Assembly (NCBI GenBank): GCA_963556255.1
Contig: OY744605.1
Span: forward strand, 65,128,230 to 65,192,229
Source of the DNA: Allolobophora icterica
Taxonomy: Eukaryota; Annelida; Clitellata; Crassiclitellata; Lumbricidae
Direction of reading: 5' to 3'
DNA length: 64,000 nt
In this document: piece after piece, positions 52,646-64,000 of the stretch
How positions within the stretch are numbered: position 1 is the stretch's first letter
Layout: each line of letters opens with the position of its first letter
Made by a program: the position numbers and the translations under genes
Notes under the pieces: model-generated
What the model saw: only the letters and a program-made list of their open reading frames with translations
What the model was told of the DNA's origin: nothing
Database searches by the model: none

Positions 52646-55600
52646 CTACAACATCAATTATACGCGACATCACAATATATGCATCGGATTTGTATTGTGT
52701 CATACAGACGGGATTTGCATTGTATTAAAGACGAGATTTGCATTGTATTAAACTTTAAAGACCAGATTTGCCCTGCATTAAAGACGAGATTTGCGTTATA
52801 TTAAGACGATATTTGCATTGTATCAAAGTTGAGATTTGCACTGCATTAAAGACGAGAATTGTAATTCATTTAAGACGATATTTGCATACCACTGAACATG
52901 AGATTTTCATTGTGCAAGATATAGAACACGCTTATGTACTACTAGGAAGTAGGTCTTCACAGTTGTTACGAGATAAATCGGTATTTATTTCTGAAACACC
53001 TGCTACTATAGACATCTTAACATTACAGACATCACGGTAACGTTTTCCTATAGATAAATTGTTGGTGTCATGTTTATGCTGCAGCTGCATCTTCAACCAC
53101 GAACCTCGCTTCAGAAGAGTTAGCTTACCTTTACTAGCTCTATTACTAACCTCGTATTACTAGCTGACTTACCTCTTGATAACTACCAGTCCTGAACAGA
53201 CAATCAGAATGCAGAGTGTCAATGAAACTCCGGCCACGAGGATTATTAGCGCATCTGCGAAAGATAAAGACAGTATCAACTGTAATAAGTCCAACTTATA
53301 ATCTCAGGAACAAATGGTCTAAACGTCACGTGCAGTATAGACGAGTAGGTGAAGGTAGGCAGACAGATGGACAGATAAACAGGTAGGTGGGTATGTAGGA
53401 AGATAGGTAGGTAGGTACATGTAGATATGTAGGTCGGTAGGTAGTGAATGCAGTGAGTCGGTGGGCAAGTAGGTAGGTAGGGAGGTTAGTGGATACAGTA
53501 GGTTTGTGGTTGGGTGTGTAGATAGGCATAGGTAGATAGGTGCAGGCCCGGTTCGTCCATATGGGCAACTGGACAGCCGCCCAGGGCCGCCGATTTTTAG
53601 GGGCCGCCAATTTTCCCTTTTTCAAAAATTATTTAATTATTATTCGTAAAAAGAGGTGAGTGACTAAAAAAGGTCATCAACTTTTTTGTGCTTAGGGCCG
53701 CCGGTTTGCCTAGGGCCGCCGATTTGCCCAGGGCCGCCAAATGTCTTGAGCCGGGCCTGGATAGGTGTGAAAGAAGGCATTAGCATTCAGTTAGTTAGCT
53801 TGTGCACGTAGGTAACAAGGCATGAATGTGTCAAAATTTAAAACAAGATGAAGTTTTGAGGTTAAAAAGCTTTGCAGTTGAAAAGCTTCTCTGATAAACT
53901 ATAAATAGCTGACCATGAGTCCACGACGATGAAGGTAGACCAATGCGAGCGCCTTTCTGTGCAGCCAGGAAATCTACAATGTAATGTGAGAGATGATGTA
54001 CATGTAATTTAATGCGTGAGCAAATGTATCCGCGACTTGTATACGAGCTGTTTATGAATATGCATTACAATAATCAAAGCCACAAGAGTAGGTCCTAATT
54101 ATTAGTATCAATACCTAGAGTAAGTGAGGGTTGTCCAATAAGCTTTGAAGCAAAACACAGATAATCAAGTAATCCGATGAACTAACAGAAGGTCCACAAA
54201 CCTATAAAAATCTGGGAAACTGAAATTAGACCCCTCAAATCAGATGAATGTGAGCGTGATTTGGCTGACACTATACAAAAGCGATAGATCTGCGGAAATT
54301 TCTGGAAAAATTAGGCTCGATGTCAGTGAACTCTGTTTTATTTCACAAATACACAAAACTAAGGGACTGTGCGCCTCATTTCGTATTGCACTGTGCTACA
54401 GATAAATTGGGGCGATAGCTCGAGTTTCGACCGTTTGAGATTTTCGGATAATCAGCGAAGTTAAGTACGGCCTTGCCACCACTTCCCCTTCTAGGCTCTG
54501 GGATCCGCCACTGATGTTATTTTTTTGGTTAATGTTGTTGTTGCTGCTGCTGTTGCTATTGTGTTGTGACTAACGTTGCGTGCAGTTGCCGATGACTCCT
54601 GTCCACTGGTTTCCATTGCAGACGAGATGCCAAGTCTGGCGGGTGGAGTGGCATCCGACGACAACTTCGTTGGCATTTCGCTTAACCCAGGCATCCTGCA
54701 GCAACCGAATGTCCGAACAACCAACCGCTGCAAAGGAAACACAACATCCGAGGTCCAGTCAAACAACATTTGCAACGAACTAGAGCAGTGCCGGCCTTAT
54801 GGAGAACGGAACTCTTCAAACTATCCTATCCTGATTCCAATTCTGCGCCACCACACATCACCGATTGCCACCGTAGCACCCTGCTGTCTCCTCGGCTTGA
54901 CCTCCTCGGACTCTGACCTGGCACCGGAACGGACAAGGCGGACATGGCTATTGAGGACTTGATATGATATAGCGCCGACTTGATATGATATAGCGCCGGT
55001 GAATAAGCTGGTCTCCCCGGCGTGGCTTTTGTGTGGCGCTGAGAAATTTCAGAGATTTACATTTACATTTACATTAGGGGGTGGCGAACCGTGCGGTCGC
55101 ATAGGACCCGCAACTTACGGGGTCCCGAAAATGTCACAGAAAATTAATATGCGTAAAAGTAAAGAAAGTTCATTTTCTGTGAAGAAGTAGCATTATATAT
55201 TATTCTGTTATATGTGCACTTGTATAGTTAAATTTTACTTGTTGTAATTGTTAACGGTCTACTAAAATAAAAATGATTAGCAATGAAAAAAAATTTGACT
55301 TGAGTCATGGGGGCCCATACAGTATACTCTGCACAGGGCCCTAAATATCCTAAGACCGGCACTGACTAGAGTAAGTGACGCCCGTTAAAACAACTAATGC
55401 AACACATTTTAGGATCCAAGTCCGCTTTAAGTATGCTCCTCACATTCTAGGTGTCATGCATAGCATGGATTTTCCATTCACTCATTCAGCATTTTACAAT
55501 CTTATCCCAGATAGAGCAGTGTTCAGTGGGTCCGCCATAGATGGCCCTAGCTTGGGTACTGTTTGCAACTAGCCAGTGGCCAGCTATGGGTCGGATGCCG

Positions 55601-57127
55601 AGCCCAGCGAACGTGGCTGTCATGGAATGACTTCTCATAGCACGTTTTATAACCACCGTAGCTTAACTTTTGGTTTATCTGATCCATCGGATTTCGACCA
55701 GGGCTTTCCAACGGATTATGATTTTGACCACAGCCTCACTTGCAGTGATTGACCAATGACTGATGCCTTATATGCTGTGTGATATTGGCGCTATATAAGT
55801 CGTTGGATTCGATTCGAGTAGATCAGATTCGAGTAGTTTAGATTCGATTAGATTAGATTTCTTCCTACCTTGAAACCCAGCAAGAAAGTTGTTTCTCGAT
55901 GGTCCCTGTCTCAGTCCAGGACCGAGGACCACCTCAACGACGTTCGTCTCGGTCTGGTAGAGCAAGACCTGCCGATCCGGTCCAGCACAGATTGACACAT
56001 TCTTCCTAACAGACGGTTCAACGATGTATCCGACCGGGAGACAGGGCGTCTCCCCTCCGCTGAATCCCGTTTCCTCCTTTCGCGGAGGCGATGAGAAATT
56101 CAGAAGGGTGATGTTGATGCGCTGACCTGGGTCGGCCTGGAGGATCCACGGCTGTGATCGAGTTCCACATCCGTTCTTGCTGGCGATCAGCGGGGACAGG
56201 TGCTGCTTTGAAGTTAGAGATAGAACGGAACACGGATGATCTTCGACAACCACTTTGAACCAGACAACACAGACGACCTATGATGACGACGCTTAAACTT
56301 CCTCTTAAAGAAATAATAACGATAGAAATAAAGCTTAGAAGTAAACGATTTGTAGTCCATAACAATGAAAATGCAACGCATTACAGTACAACACAATACA
56401 ATAAGATTCGATACATATATTTATAGGCAGGTTTACACAAAGGTAGGCATGTACACGTAGCCAGGTAGGTAGGCAAATGGGTAGGTGGTAAGGAACGTAA
56501 GCCTATGTACGTACATATAATATATAAATATACTACTATGAAATCGGGACAATCTTTTCTAGAGTTAACGCTATACGCTACAGCCGAATCCACGGTTCGA
56601 AGAAGCCCGATTAATTGGCGACTTTGCATGGCAATCGGCACACGCTAAAATGCAATACAATTAATATGATATTCCACAACAAAGTAAAATTAGAACTTAC
56701 AACAATACAATATAATAAAGTATAATAACACGGTGACACAGCACAAAATGATGGAAATCATTGTCATGAAACACAGCAGATGATACAACGATGATGCATC
56801 ATGCAACAGCAGCTGAAGCTCAGCGTTCCGCTCACTTACCTGGCAGACAACTGTAGTTAGCCTCAAGGTAGACCTTTAGTTCCTTGTAGCAAGGTTTCGT
56901 CTTGTCGAACTCTCCGTCTGGGATTCGAATCTCGCACTCCTGCTTTCCAGAGCATCGTCTGTCGGCCATTTCAAGGACGTCCGTGGCACAGCCGAGGTAA
57001 CCCAGATCCGCTTCAACGCACCTGCCGAGACGCATTCGACCGTAGGCAGCACTTCGCATCGCTATCACCTGATCAGGCCAACACTTGGCGTGGAAGCTCT
57101 CGGATTCGCAGTACGACTGAAGAACCT
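52246..57127 (-). CDS. SUEL-lectin/CUB-like transmembrane receptor gene, at least four exons (5' end missing)
   Basis: Exons on the minus strand: SUEL domain 57127-56840, CUB-like about 56205-55869, transmembrane 53254-53173, cytoplasmic tail 52645-52246. Donor/acceptor phases match for CUB to TM (phase 1) and TM to tail (phase 2). The SUEL exon is a symmetric phase 1-1 unit. The CUB-like exon's acceptor is phase 0 as best placed, so another exon or a different acceptor lies between. The signal peptide exon is not identified; it may lie further upstream, possibly outside the window. Predicted product: a type I surface protein with a galactose/rhamnose-binding lectin head, of the kind seen in invertebrate adhesion and immune receptors and EVA-1-like proteins. 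The coding order is inferred; alternative exons cannot be excluded. Confidence 0.72.
52680..52890. repeat. 22-24-bp tandem repeat in receptor intron
   Basis: About eight degenerate units around GAGATTTGCATTGTATTAAA with GAC spacers. The right edge of the segmental duplication (about 52715) falls inside it. Confidence 0.75.
53173..53254 (-). CDS. Lectin receptor transmembrane exon
   Basis: 82 nt between acceptor TTTATCTTTCGCAG and donor GTAAGTCAGC. Read with the phase-1 G from the CUB-like exon it gives DALIILVAGVSLTLCILIVC followed by SGLVVIKR, a single hydrophobic helix ending in basic residues. It is too short to be found as an ORF. Its phases match both neighbours, which is the main support for the gene model. 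Confidence 0.85.
53340..53534. repeat. (GTAG)n/(GATA)n-like simple repeat
   Basis: Interrupted GTAGGTAG and related tetranucleotides in the intron between the TM and CUB-like exons. A shorter stretch of the same type is at 56440-56490. Confidence 0.7.
53543..53759. mobile_element. hAT-type MITE, 217 bp
   Basis: Ends CAGGCCCGGTTCG and GAGCCGGGCCTG, exact TSD GATAGGTG (53535-53542 and 53760-53767). It carries repeated 'CAGGGCCGCC' words at both sides. It sits within a receptor intron. Confidence 0.88.
53768..54785. other. Intronic DNA; weak 5S-like patch
   Basis: Receptor intron. About 54447-54478 (GATAATCAGCGAAGTTAAGTA...) resembles the internal promoter region of 5S rRNA over some 25 bases, with mismatches, and may be part of a 5S-derived SINE. 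A GTT/GCT triplet run lies at 54530-54560. No exon recognised. Confidence 0.3.
54786..55364. mobile_element. hAT-like element, 579 bp
   Basis: Ends CAGTGCCGGCCTTA and (inverted) CAGTGCCGGTCTTA. The 7-bp ACTAGAG flanks both ends (54779-54785 and 55365-55371). The interior holds a tandem 'GACTTGATATGATATAGCGCC' pair and a short (ACATTT)n run at 55055, perhaps from an internal LINE tail. No coding potential. Confidence 0.7.
55775..55862 (+). repeat. LINE/SINE 3' end with GATTCGA-rich tail
   Basis: GGCGCTATATAAGTCGTTGG followed by irregular GATTCGAGTA/GATTAGA units. The GCGCTATATAAGT word is also at the 3' end of the LINE at 6282-7627. It ends 7 bp from the CUB-like exon donor. Confidence 0.55.
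55869..56205 (-). CDS. Lectin receptor CUB-like exon
   Basis: The reading begins QHLSPLIASKNGCGTRSQPW and includes 'QADPGQRINITLLNFS', ETPCLPVGYI and NVSICAGPDRQVLLYQTE, ending GFQG at a GTAGGAAG donor (phase 1). The Cys pattern, central 'INITLLNF' strand and 'YI..P' followed by C resemble CUB/CUB-like folds, though no full set of CUB signatures is visible. N-glycosylation sequons NIT, NFS and NVS fit an extracellular part. The acceptor is ambiguous (start 56205 or 56202), both phase 0, which does not match the phase-1 end of the SUEL exon. Confidence 0.7.
56840..57127 (-). CDS. Lectin receptor SUEL (rhamnose-binding lectin) exon
   Basis: A 288-nt symmetric phase 1-1 exon between a long pyrimidine tract ending GTTGTCTGTGCAG and donor GTAAGTGAGC. 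It encodes a complete SUEL domain. Eight Cys are at the expected spacing, with the AAYGR signature (family AN/XYGR) leading into LGRC, and KPC followed by KELKVYLEANYSC (family DPC...KYL.V.Y.C). Such domains bind L-rhamnose or D-galactose. DPC here is KPC, a substitution that may affect sugar contact. A second SUEL repeat, common in such proteins, is not seen. Confidence 0.85.
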
Positions 57128-57349
57128 CTGCACAGACAACAGAGGGACAGATTAATGCAATCAGGAACAAGGTAAGAAGAAAGAAAAGATCGGATAAATT
57201 AATGTCACGTATAAGACGATTTTTCAAGTCTCTGTCTGATTAGCTATTCACTAATGCAATAATCATTGATTCATTCATTTCCTATTTCATGAATTCAAAG
57301 GTGCATTGTATGATTCATTCATTAATCTATTAATTGACTGATTGATTGG

Positions 57350-57990
57350 TTGGGTTTGTCGGTTCATCAATCAATCAATCAATCAAATCTTTTATTGAAG
57401 CCGTTTGAAAACAAAAGAGTATCAACATAACAGTAGCAGCATTTGCAACAAAAGGAGACCCAGAAGGGATAAAAAAATCCCGCTATGTAGGGCCACCTAA
57501 GGTTCAATACTATCACAATAAATGTAATTATAAAGTCTTTCAATCAATATTCTAATTAATTACTTCGATCAAGAAAAAAGAAGTGAACAAGATAAATCAA
57601 AATTAAAACTTAATTAAATGGTAGGCCTATATGTGGAATCCAAAACAAAATTAGTGCAATTGCAGCTAGCGGTTAACATTATACAATTATCAAGTGCATT
57701 AGACTTGACACGAGTGTACACAAACAAATGAAGAAAAACACAAAAAATACACGAATATCACGAAGAACAAGTTAAGGAATCGAATACTAACATAAGCAAA
57801 AAAGAAATGAAAATCACAAGTCTGTGCAAGAAAACTCAGTGACGAAAATTTTAAACACAACAAAACTGAATGAACTATGACTCCAGTATACGAGTGCGCG
57901 CAAAGACTCTTTGAACAAGTACAAGTTAGGCAGTTTACGAGTATTAAGTTTATATGATAGACTGTTCCATGCAACAGCAAAATTTATCAT
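57350..57990 (-). pseudogene. LINE 3' end with (TTGA)n tail, minus strand
   Basis: The minus strand reads 'NFAVAWNSLSYKLNTRKLPN' (about 57910-57980), the WN.LP-like end block of LINE ORF2. It then has stops, a long UTR and GGCTTCAATAAAAGATTTGA with an ATTGATTGA-type tail. It is 5'-truncated. Confidence 0.65.
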
Positions 57991-59084
57991 TAACTTGATT
58001 TACTTAGTTGAGTACTAAAATTGACTTGGCCACATTTATAAATTAATGCATGCATCTGTTGATTTAAACAGCGCCCTGGTCTCTTAAAGGATCTCATATA
58101 TATGAACGTATCGTAAGGTAATGTTCGAATCATTGGGGTGCGTGAAACTAACAAAGTGCTGTTGAGTGGAACAGTTATCCAGTTGTTGCATGGCTGTTGT
58201 TATGACTGACTGATCCATCATCATCTGGACAAGACTGTTGACAGAGCCGTGTAATAGACGATGTGGTCAATTGCCTCACCTTGCCACAGCCAGAGAGAGA
58301 GAGCTTTATGACAGACGCCTAGCGTGGAACCATTCAAGCGAATGATCGTTTCGTTCTGGTCGAGTTATTCCAACGGTCAATCGATCAAAAGCAATAGACC
58401 CTGCGAGGCCTATAGGCCTACGCGAAGCCAATGAGCGGCATTAATCATATACCCAGCCAACCACTTGTTAATCCAGTCATGCATTAGCTTTGTGAGGTCC
58501 CAGAAACGCTCTATATAAATAGTAGATGCATGCATCCTGCATAGGACGAGCACTCCGTTGCTATAGCTGCTTCGTAGTATCAGTCAATGAAGCGCACCCT
58601 GTAATTAGTCATTACTCATTCGATCGTCCAATTCATCATCGTTTCAGATCGCAATCGTTTGGCTCGCGTGCGCCACTTCACAAAGGTTGATAATGGGATG
58701 TTATTTTCAGGTGCATCGTGCGAAAGGGACAGTTCGTATGAGGAAAGGGAAGAGGGTCTTCGTGCTCGACGGCGCTTCGACATGCAACACCATCATCTGT
58801 CTTCGTTGTCTCCGGGGATTGTTATTGGAAAAGACGCACCGAATCAGTCGCAAAGTAGTCGATTGGTTTGAGCGTTCGTCTTGCAACGCGGAGTGTGCGA
58901 GTTCAAGACTGAGACGGTTACTGTGGAGGGACCATGAGCAAGTCCTCCATGCACAGTTAAAATGATATTGTTCAGCGCCATTAATTGGTCATTAGCCATT
59001 AGTTAGGGGCGCTTAAATAAATACAGAAATTGATCATACGTATTGCCATTGTAATTTAATTAACTAACATTTTCTAACGTTACT
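57991..59084. other. Gene-free stretch upstream of the receptor exons
   Basis: Where the receptor's 5' exons would be expected on the minus strand I see no reading with a start and a signal peptide that I can support. The open frames on + near 58660-58965 overlap in several frames and show no motif. An (GA)n patch lies at 58294. Confidence 0.45.
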
Positions 59085-59410
59085 TTGCCTTTTATCATCC
59101 CGTCACAATTCAGCTGCCTTGCCTTCCTTCGACTTCCCTTGCCTTCTCTTGCCTTGTCTTCCCTTCTCTTGCCTTCCATTGTCTTCTCTTTCCGTGCTTT
59201 CTCTTGCCTTCCCATTCCTTCTGTGCCTTGCCTTCCCGTACCTTACCTGCTCTCCATATCTCCACTTAACTTACCCAGCCTGACTTACCTTTCCTTTACT
59301 TTACCTTACCATTCCCATTCCTTGCCTTGCCGTATCTTAATCTACTTTATCTAGACACGTACTGCACTGCCTTGCTTTCATTCCCTTCCTTTCGCTTACC
59401 TTAGCTGGCC
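59085..59410. repeat. (CCTTG)n-like pyrimidine-rich minisatellite
   Basis: Irregular CTTGCCTTCC units on the plus strand, decaying rightwards. The 89-codon open frame here is Leu/Pro/Ser-rich by composition only. Confidence 0.75.
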
Positions 59411-60110
59411 TATGTTATTTTCATTAGTGTTAGTTGGTCTCTTTCATCTGCCGATACAACCAGTAGCCAAACCCGTTCAGTCCAGCTCCGTACATTCAAA
59501 CAAAACGTGTGGTAGAAATGCATTGACCTCACCCCACTCTACACATGCTACACCTACCTCTCCTCAATCAGCCGACGATGGACATGTGGCGTTTTAACAA
59601 CTGCGTCATTTAATTACTTGTACAATTAATTAATTATTAATTGTTTACTCACACCACCTCACCTCACACCACTTCACCCTATTCACACCCCCCATCCCAT
59701 CCCACCCCACACAACCCCTCCATCTCCATCCCTCTCCAGTTAGTCATTCACTCCATCGGTCATCCCCCTCCAACTCCCACTCCCCACAGATCAATCAGCA
59801 ACGGCGTCTGTAATCGGACACTCGGTCATTCCCCCTCTCTTCCGCTTCCACCTTCCTCTATCCATTCCAGCCTTTCCGCTGGAAATTCGTGTGAACTGCG
59901 ACATCGATCACAATTCAGCTGCCAAAACGCACGCAACGGGGTCATCGTCTCCGCTCTCTCCACTTGATCTACGATAAATCCAGGGCTAAACCGCACATAC
60001 ACACACATACACAGAAACAGACAGGGAGGGAAGGCTCCGAGAAACATAAAATGGAAGAGAAATTCAGTGAGGCATCTTCCAATCATGTATGCACATGCAC
60101 GTACGTTCCT

Positions 60111-60111
<1 letters not shown>
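59411..60111. other. C-rich low-complexity and gene-free DNA
   Basis: Positions 59645-59800 are CAC/CCAT-rich. No exon or RNA gene recognised. Open frames reflect composition. Confidence 0.5.

Positions 60112-60207
<96 letters not shown>
60112..60207. repeat. (TCA)n microsatellite
   Basis: About 32 perfect ATC/TCA units; it produces poly-Asp, poly-Met or poly-Ile open frames. Confidence 0.95.
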
Positions 60208-61304
60208 GTTTCTGCGCCAGCCATTTGACGGCGATGGGTACGAATAAATTATCTCCATTGTCCACGACATAGTCTCTTGGATTACCCCCTGGAAATCCCC
60301 TCTGATTTGAAGTATCTGGTAGCGCTCGTGATTAGGCTGGTACCCTGCGCTTGGCCTTCGAGTGGCGCTTTAGAAGTTTGGAGATTACGATTACGATTAC
60401 GACATATGTACGGATTTATGCATATTATATATTTATTATTCATTACATTGTATACTATGTATTATAATTCCATGTGATCTATTATATATCACATATTACA
60501 TATTATATATTTCATACTTTATATATATATGGATCACACTGTATAATATGTTTACATTATTTATGAAGCAGTCGTATGTATATATGTATTCATGGTAGGA
60601 ATATTTATGTATGTATGTATGTATATTATGTACTACTTATTCTATTTTATTTATTGGATACATTCGAAGCACACTGGTCTCCTATTCATATCTCGTCACT
60701 TACTCATCAATCCCTTCCACCTTTATTCCACACTTCTACCTATGTACAAATCTATGTTACTGGACATTTACATAGCGCCTTATGTCATCGAAGAAAGGCT
60801 CTCTGGTAATATGATAACTTCGATCCGTGATTCTTTGTTTAGCCGCGGACGCCGTGAAAACGTGCCGTAGTTCTTTGACGCGTATAACATTACATTCTGT
60901 TTAGTTCCCGTGTTTACTTGACGCTATCGTATAGTGACAACACGATACAAAATAACCGTTATTTGATAATGTCCTCCTTGCAGAGTTTCGAAGCGCAAGT
61001 GACATGCAGGAATTGATTGCTCTAAACAGCTGTACGTTTAGAGTTTGGAAAAGGTTCTCCGCGTTTGGCCAAGGTTTTAACACAGTAACTCGCAGATCTC
61101 ACGATCTTAGCGAGAATTCTATAGTCATCCAAGTGGCACAATACAATACAGTACAATACAGTTTACCACTGTATTTGATATTGCCCTCCTTCCAAAGTTC
61201 AGAAATGCACACACAACCATACGACAGAGTATCGATGGCGCTGAGCAATTGTGCGTGCATGAGGAATTTCTCAAAGACCCTTAAACGGTGACACAGTGTT
61301 TAAT
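60208..61304. other. AT-rich DNA, no gene seen
   Basis: (TATA)-rich runs at 60410-60540 and (GTAT)n at 60600-60625. 61135-61165 has an AATACAGTAC repeat. No motif-bearing ORF. Confidence 0.5.
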
Positions 61305-61440
61305 ATTGACACCTTTTGGGGGGAAATCTCCCCCAAGGATTGATGTTCCCCCCCCCCAGAGGCCAGCAATATTTTAATGTAGACACCTTTTTGTGGGGGA
61401 AATTCGCCCCCAGGATACATGTTGCGCTCCCCCCAGAGAG
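61305..61440 (+). repeat. Tandem pair of GACACCTTTTTGGGGG units
   Basis: Two units of about 70 bp, 61307-61368 and 61378-61437. Both read GACACCTTTT..GGGG.GAAAT.C.CCCC and end in CCCCCCAGAG. Related G/C-run text appears at 61515-61690. Looks like a decayed MITE or its tandem copy. Confidence 0.6.
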
Positions 61441-61724
61441 GAGTAAACGAGTAAGATAAGAATAAAATTAGAGAATAAGATATATGAAAGTTAGATGAAT
61501 TCCTAAAATTTTTGTGGGAGAAAAGTCACGAAAGTGGGATGAATGCCTATAAAAAGGTCATCAACTTTTTTGAAGATGATATAGATGAAATTTCCCCAAA
61601 AACGTCTGGACGTTGGAACACGAGAAGAAATTTCCCAAAAAGGTCGCCCTTGTTGCCCCCCCCCCGACATAGCTTGTTTCCCTCCTCAGAGAAGGGGGAC
61701 TAGATTAAACACTGACGGTGACAG

Positions 61725-61805
61725 AATTCTGAGTGGACTTTCGAGTCCTTATACTGTTCGCGTTTAAGGCGGAGCGCTCTATCAATTCCGCTACAATGCC
61801 TCCCG
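61725..61805 (-). mobile_element. tRNA-like sequence (SINE head or tRNA pseudogene)
   Basis: The minus strand gives TAGCGGAATTGATAGAGCGC (A-box-like) and GGACTCGAAAGTCC, a T-arm with a 4-bp stem. The region before the A-box does not pair with a 3' acceptor stem that I can find, and no CCA is seen, so it is not called as a working tRNA. Confidence 0.5.
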
Positions 61806-61859
61806 TGCCCATGTATTTTGATATAATATATATAAAAGATGACTACATATATATATACA

Positions 61860-62135
61860 ACATATATAATATGCAACATATATATATTATATATTCTATT
61901 TAGTTTGTCATGAATATTGTTTTTTGCCTCGTTTCATTTGCGTATGTACAATGTATAGGCCTATAATTTTATATTTTCGTTATATCGTCGAGTTACCAGC
62001 CTCTCGATCGCTACTACTGCGTTACTGTGCGACCCTGATAATGCGGGACTATTCTATTACAGGTGTATCCTTTGTCTTCTGTTCAGCTGTATGGCATTTG
62101 TTCAAATGCATCATTAATGGCTTGGATTAATAAAA
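61860..62135. other. Gene-free stretch
   Basis: (AT)-rich with no motif; leads into the complex microsatellite. Confidence 0.5.
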
Positions 62136-63319
<1,184 letters not shown>

Positions 63320-63420
63320 TTGATGGGCTTGCTCCTTTGATTTGAGTGCGGCCTTTGACACAGCCGACCATGGCATGGTGTTGGAGCGCCTTGAAATGTA
63401 GTTCGGTATTGTGGTTCGTA
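63320..63420 (+). pseudogene. LINE RT motif A fragment
   Basis: Plus-strand reading FDLSAAFDTADHGMVLERLE followed by a stop. The DLSAAFDT(V/A)DH string is the RT motif A of CR1/L2-like LINEs. Only about 30 codons survive. Confidence 0.7.
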
Positions 63421-63734
63421 AGTAAGTAAGAAGCTGAATTCGTTCCTCTATAACCACACGGTTAGAGAGGAACCGTGAATCAGAGAATCGTGGAACAAAG
63501 AAATGGTCCACGTTTTCTTTGTGCTGTGTTCCATTCTAGGTTCTCTGCCTTACATCCTTTGCATAACAGCCATAAGCCGTGTTCTTTTTTCCACACCTGG
63601 GAGTCGCTGCTCACAAGTATGCTGACGATGCTCAGGTATATAGTCATGGTCAAGCTGCATATTATGCATTCTTTTAAACTGAGAAGATGGCTGAGATATC
63701 TTAGGCGCTTTGCGCATGGTTCTCATCGGGCTTA

Positions 63735-64000
63735 ATATAGTCCAGGCAATCTAGCTCAAATATCCATTGAACCTGGTCAAAATTACTTCAGAAGCTTTTT
63801 AAACAGGAAACCGTTTAAAAGCTTCTGAAGCATTCAGCCCAGCTGTAATTGCAAATTATTTGTGATATTATTTCTTAGAAAAACCCCAATCCGCCATTTT
63901 TTTTATTTTTTTGGGGGTGTTCCCGTGGTCCAATTTGGTCGAATTTTGGATATGTTACTCAGCAATGTTTTCTGGACAGGAAACCGTTTAAAAAGCTCCT
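63735..64000. repeat. TAGTCCAGGCAAT repeat with hairpin, cut by the window end
   Basis: Starts TAGTCCAGGCAATCTAGCTC. At 63788-63830 CTTCAGAAGCTTTTTAAAC and its inverted copy form a hairpin. It continues with 'AACCCCAATCCGCCATTTT' and a 'CCAATTTGGTCGAATTTTGG' block, partly inverted relative to 41639-41815. It may continue beyond 64000. Confidence 0.6.

Larger units (their letters stand above)
45835..52715 (+). repeat. Segmental duplication, copy 2
   Basis: Direct, collinear copy of 22558-32414. The left edge coincides with the terminus of transposon B. The right edge falls in a tandem-repeat tract in an intron of the lectin receptor gene. Copy-2-only insertions are a LINE 3' end (about 50401-50630) and a hAT MITE (50990-51158). 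It lacks about 1 kb corresponding to 25870-26840. Confidence 0.9.

Noticed and set aside
54447..54478. 5S rRNA gene.
   Set aside because: Only about 25 bases resemble the internal 5S promoter, with mismatches; the rest of a 120-base 5S gene is not there.
57128..57227. A hydrophobic N-terminal stretch in front of the SUEL domain that resembles a signal peptide (VCA|EV cleavage).
   Set aside because: The open frame begins with TTG and has no ATG back to the preceding stop. The hydrophobic residues come from reading the pyrimidine tract of a strong 3' splice site ending in GTGCAG.

Overview
The window reads as repeat-dense, AT-rich genomic DNA from an invertebrate animal. Introns, SUEL lectin and CUB-like extracellular exons, a Gmr1-like LTR retrotransposon, R2- and L2/CR1-type LINEs, an adenain/Polinton-type protease relic and many hAT elements point to a marine invertebrate. 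An echinoderm or another deuterostome is my best guess, but no species-diagnostic marker is visible.

There are three gene-like signals of cellular character. Two are intact 634- and 636-codon ORFs (23122-25026 and 46408-48318, + strand) of the Mab-21/cGAS-like receptor (cGLR) superfamily. Both keep a nucleotidyltransferase-type GSSSE motif, a D-x-D pair and a third acidic residue, so they could be catalytically active innate-immune sensors. The third is a minus-strand gene (at least 52246-57127) encoding a SUEL (rhamnose-binding lectin) exon, a CUB-like exon, a transmembrane exon and a cytoplasmic tail exon. Splice phases agree from the CUB-like exon to the tail.

The two cGLR genes lie in a direct segmental duplication: copy 1 about 22558-32414 and copy 2 about 45835-52715, with about 13.4 kb between them. 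The duplicated unit also carries the last exon of the lectin receptor. That exon is intact in copy 2 and broken into a relic in copy 1. Comparing the copies gives empty sites for several transposon insertions, which fixes their ends and target-site duplications (TSDs).

Layout. 1-8000: nested LINEs and an inverted-repeat DNA element holding a decayed FDGY/HLRR-family gene. 8457-11223: hAT elements. 11880-13035: decayed tandem repeats and a GC-rich minisatellite. 13192-13700: frameshifted adenain-like protease. 13735-19283: LTR retrotransposon with two 841-bp LTRs and a 957-codon ORF lacking reverse transcriptase. 19962-22426: hAT-like element holding an R2-like fragment. 22558-32414: duplication copy 1. 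32415-43579: spacer of LINE pieces, microsatellites and DNA transposons. 43580-45834: second element of the TTAGGGTGGTCC transposon family, abutting copy 2. 45835-52715: copy 2. 52246-57127: lectin receptor gene. 57350-64000: LINE remnants, simple repeats and a repeat cut by the window edge.

Most short ORFs are repeat-derived or chance. Exon boundaries rest on splice consensus and phase only; no transcript evidence was available.
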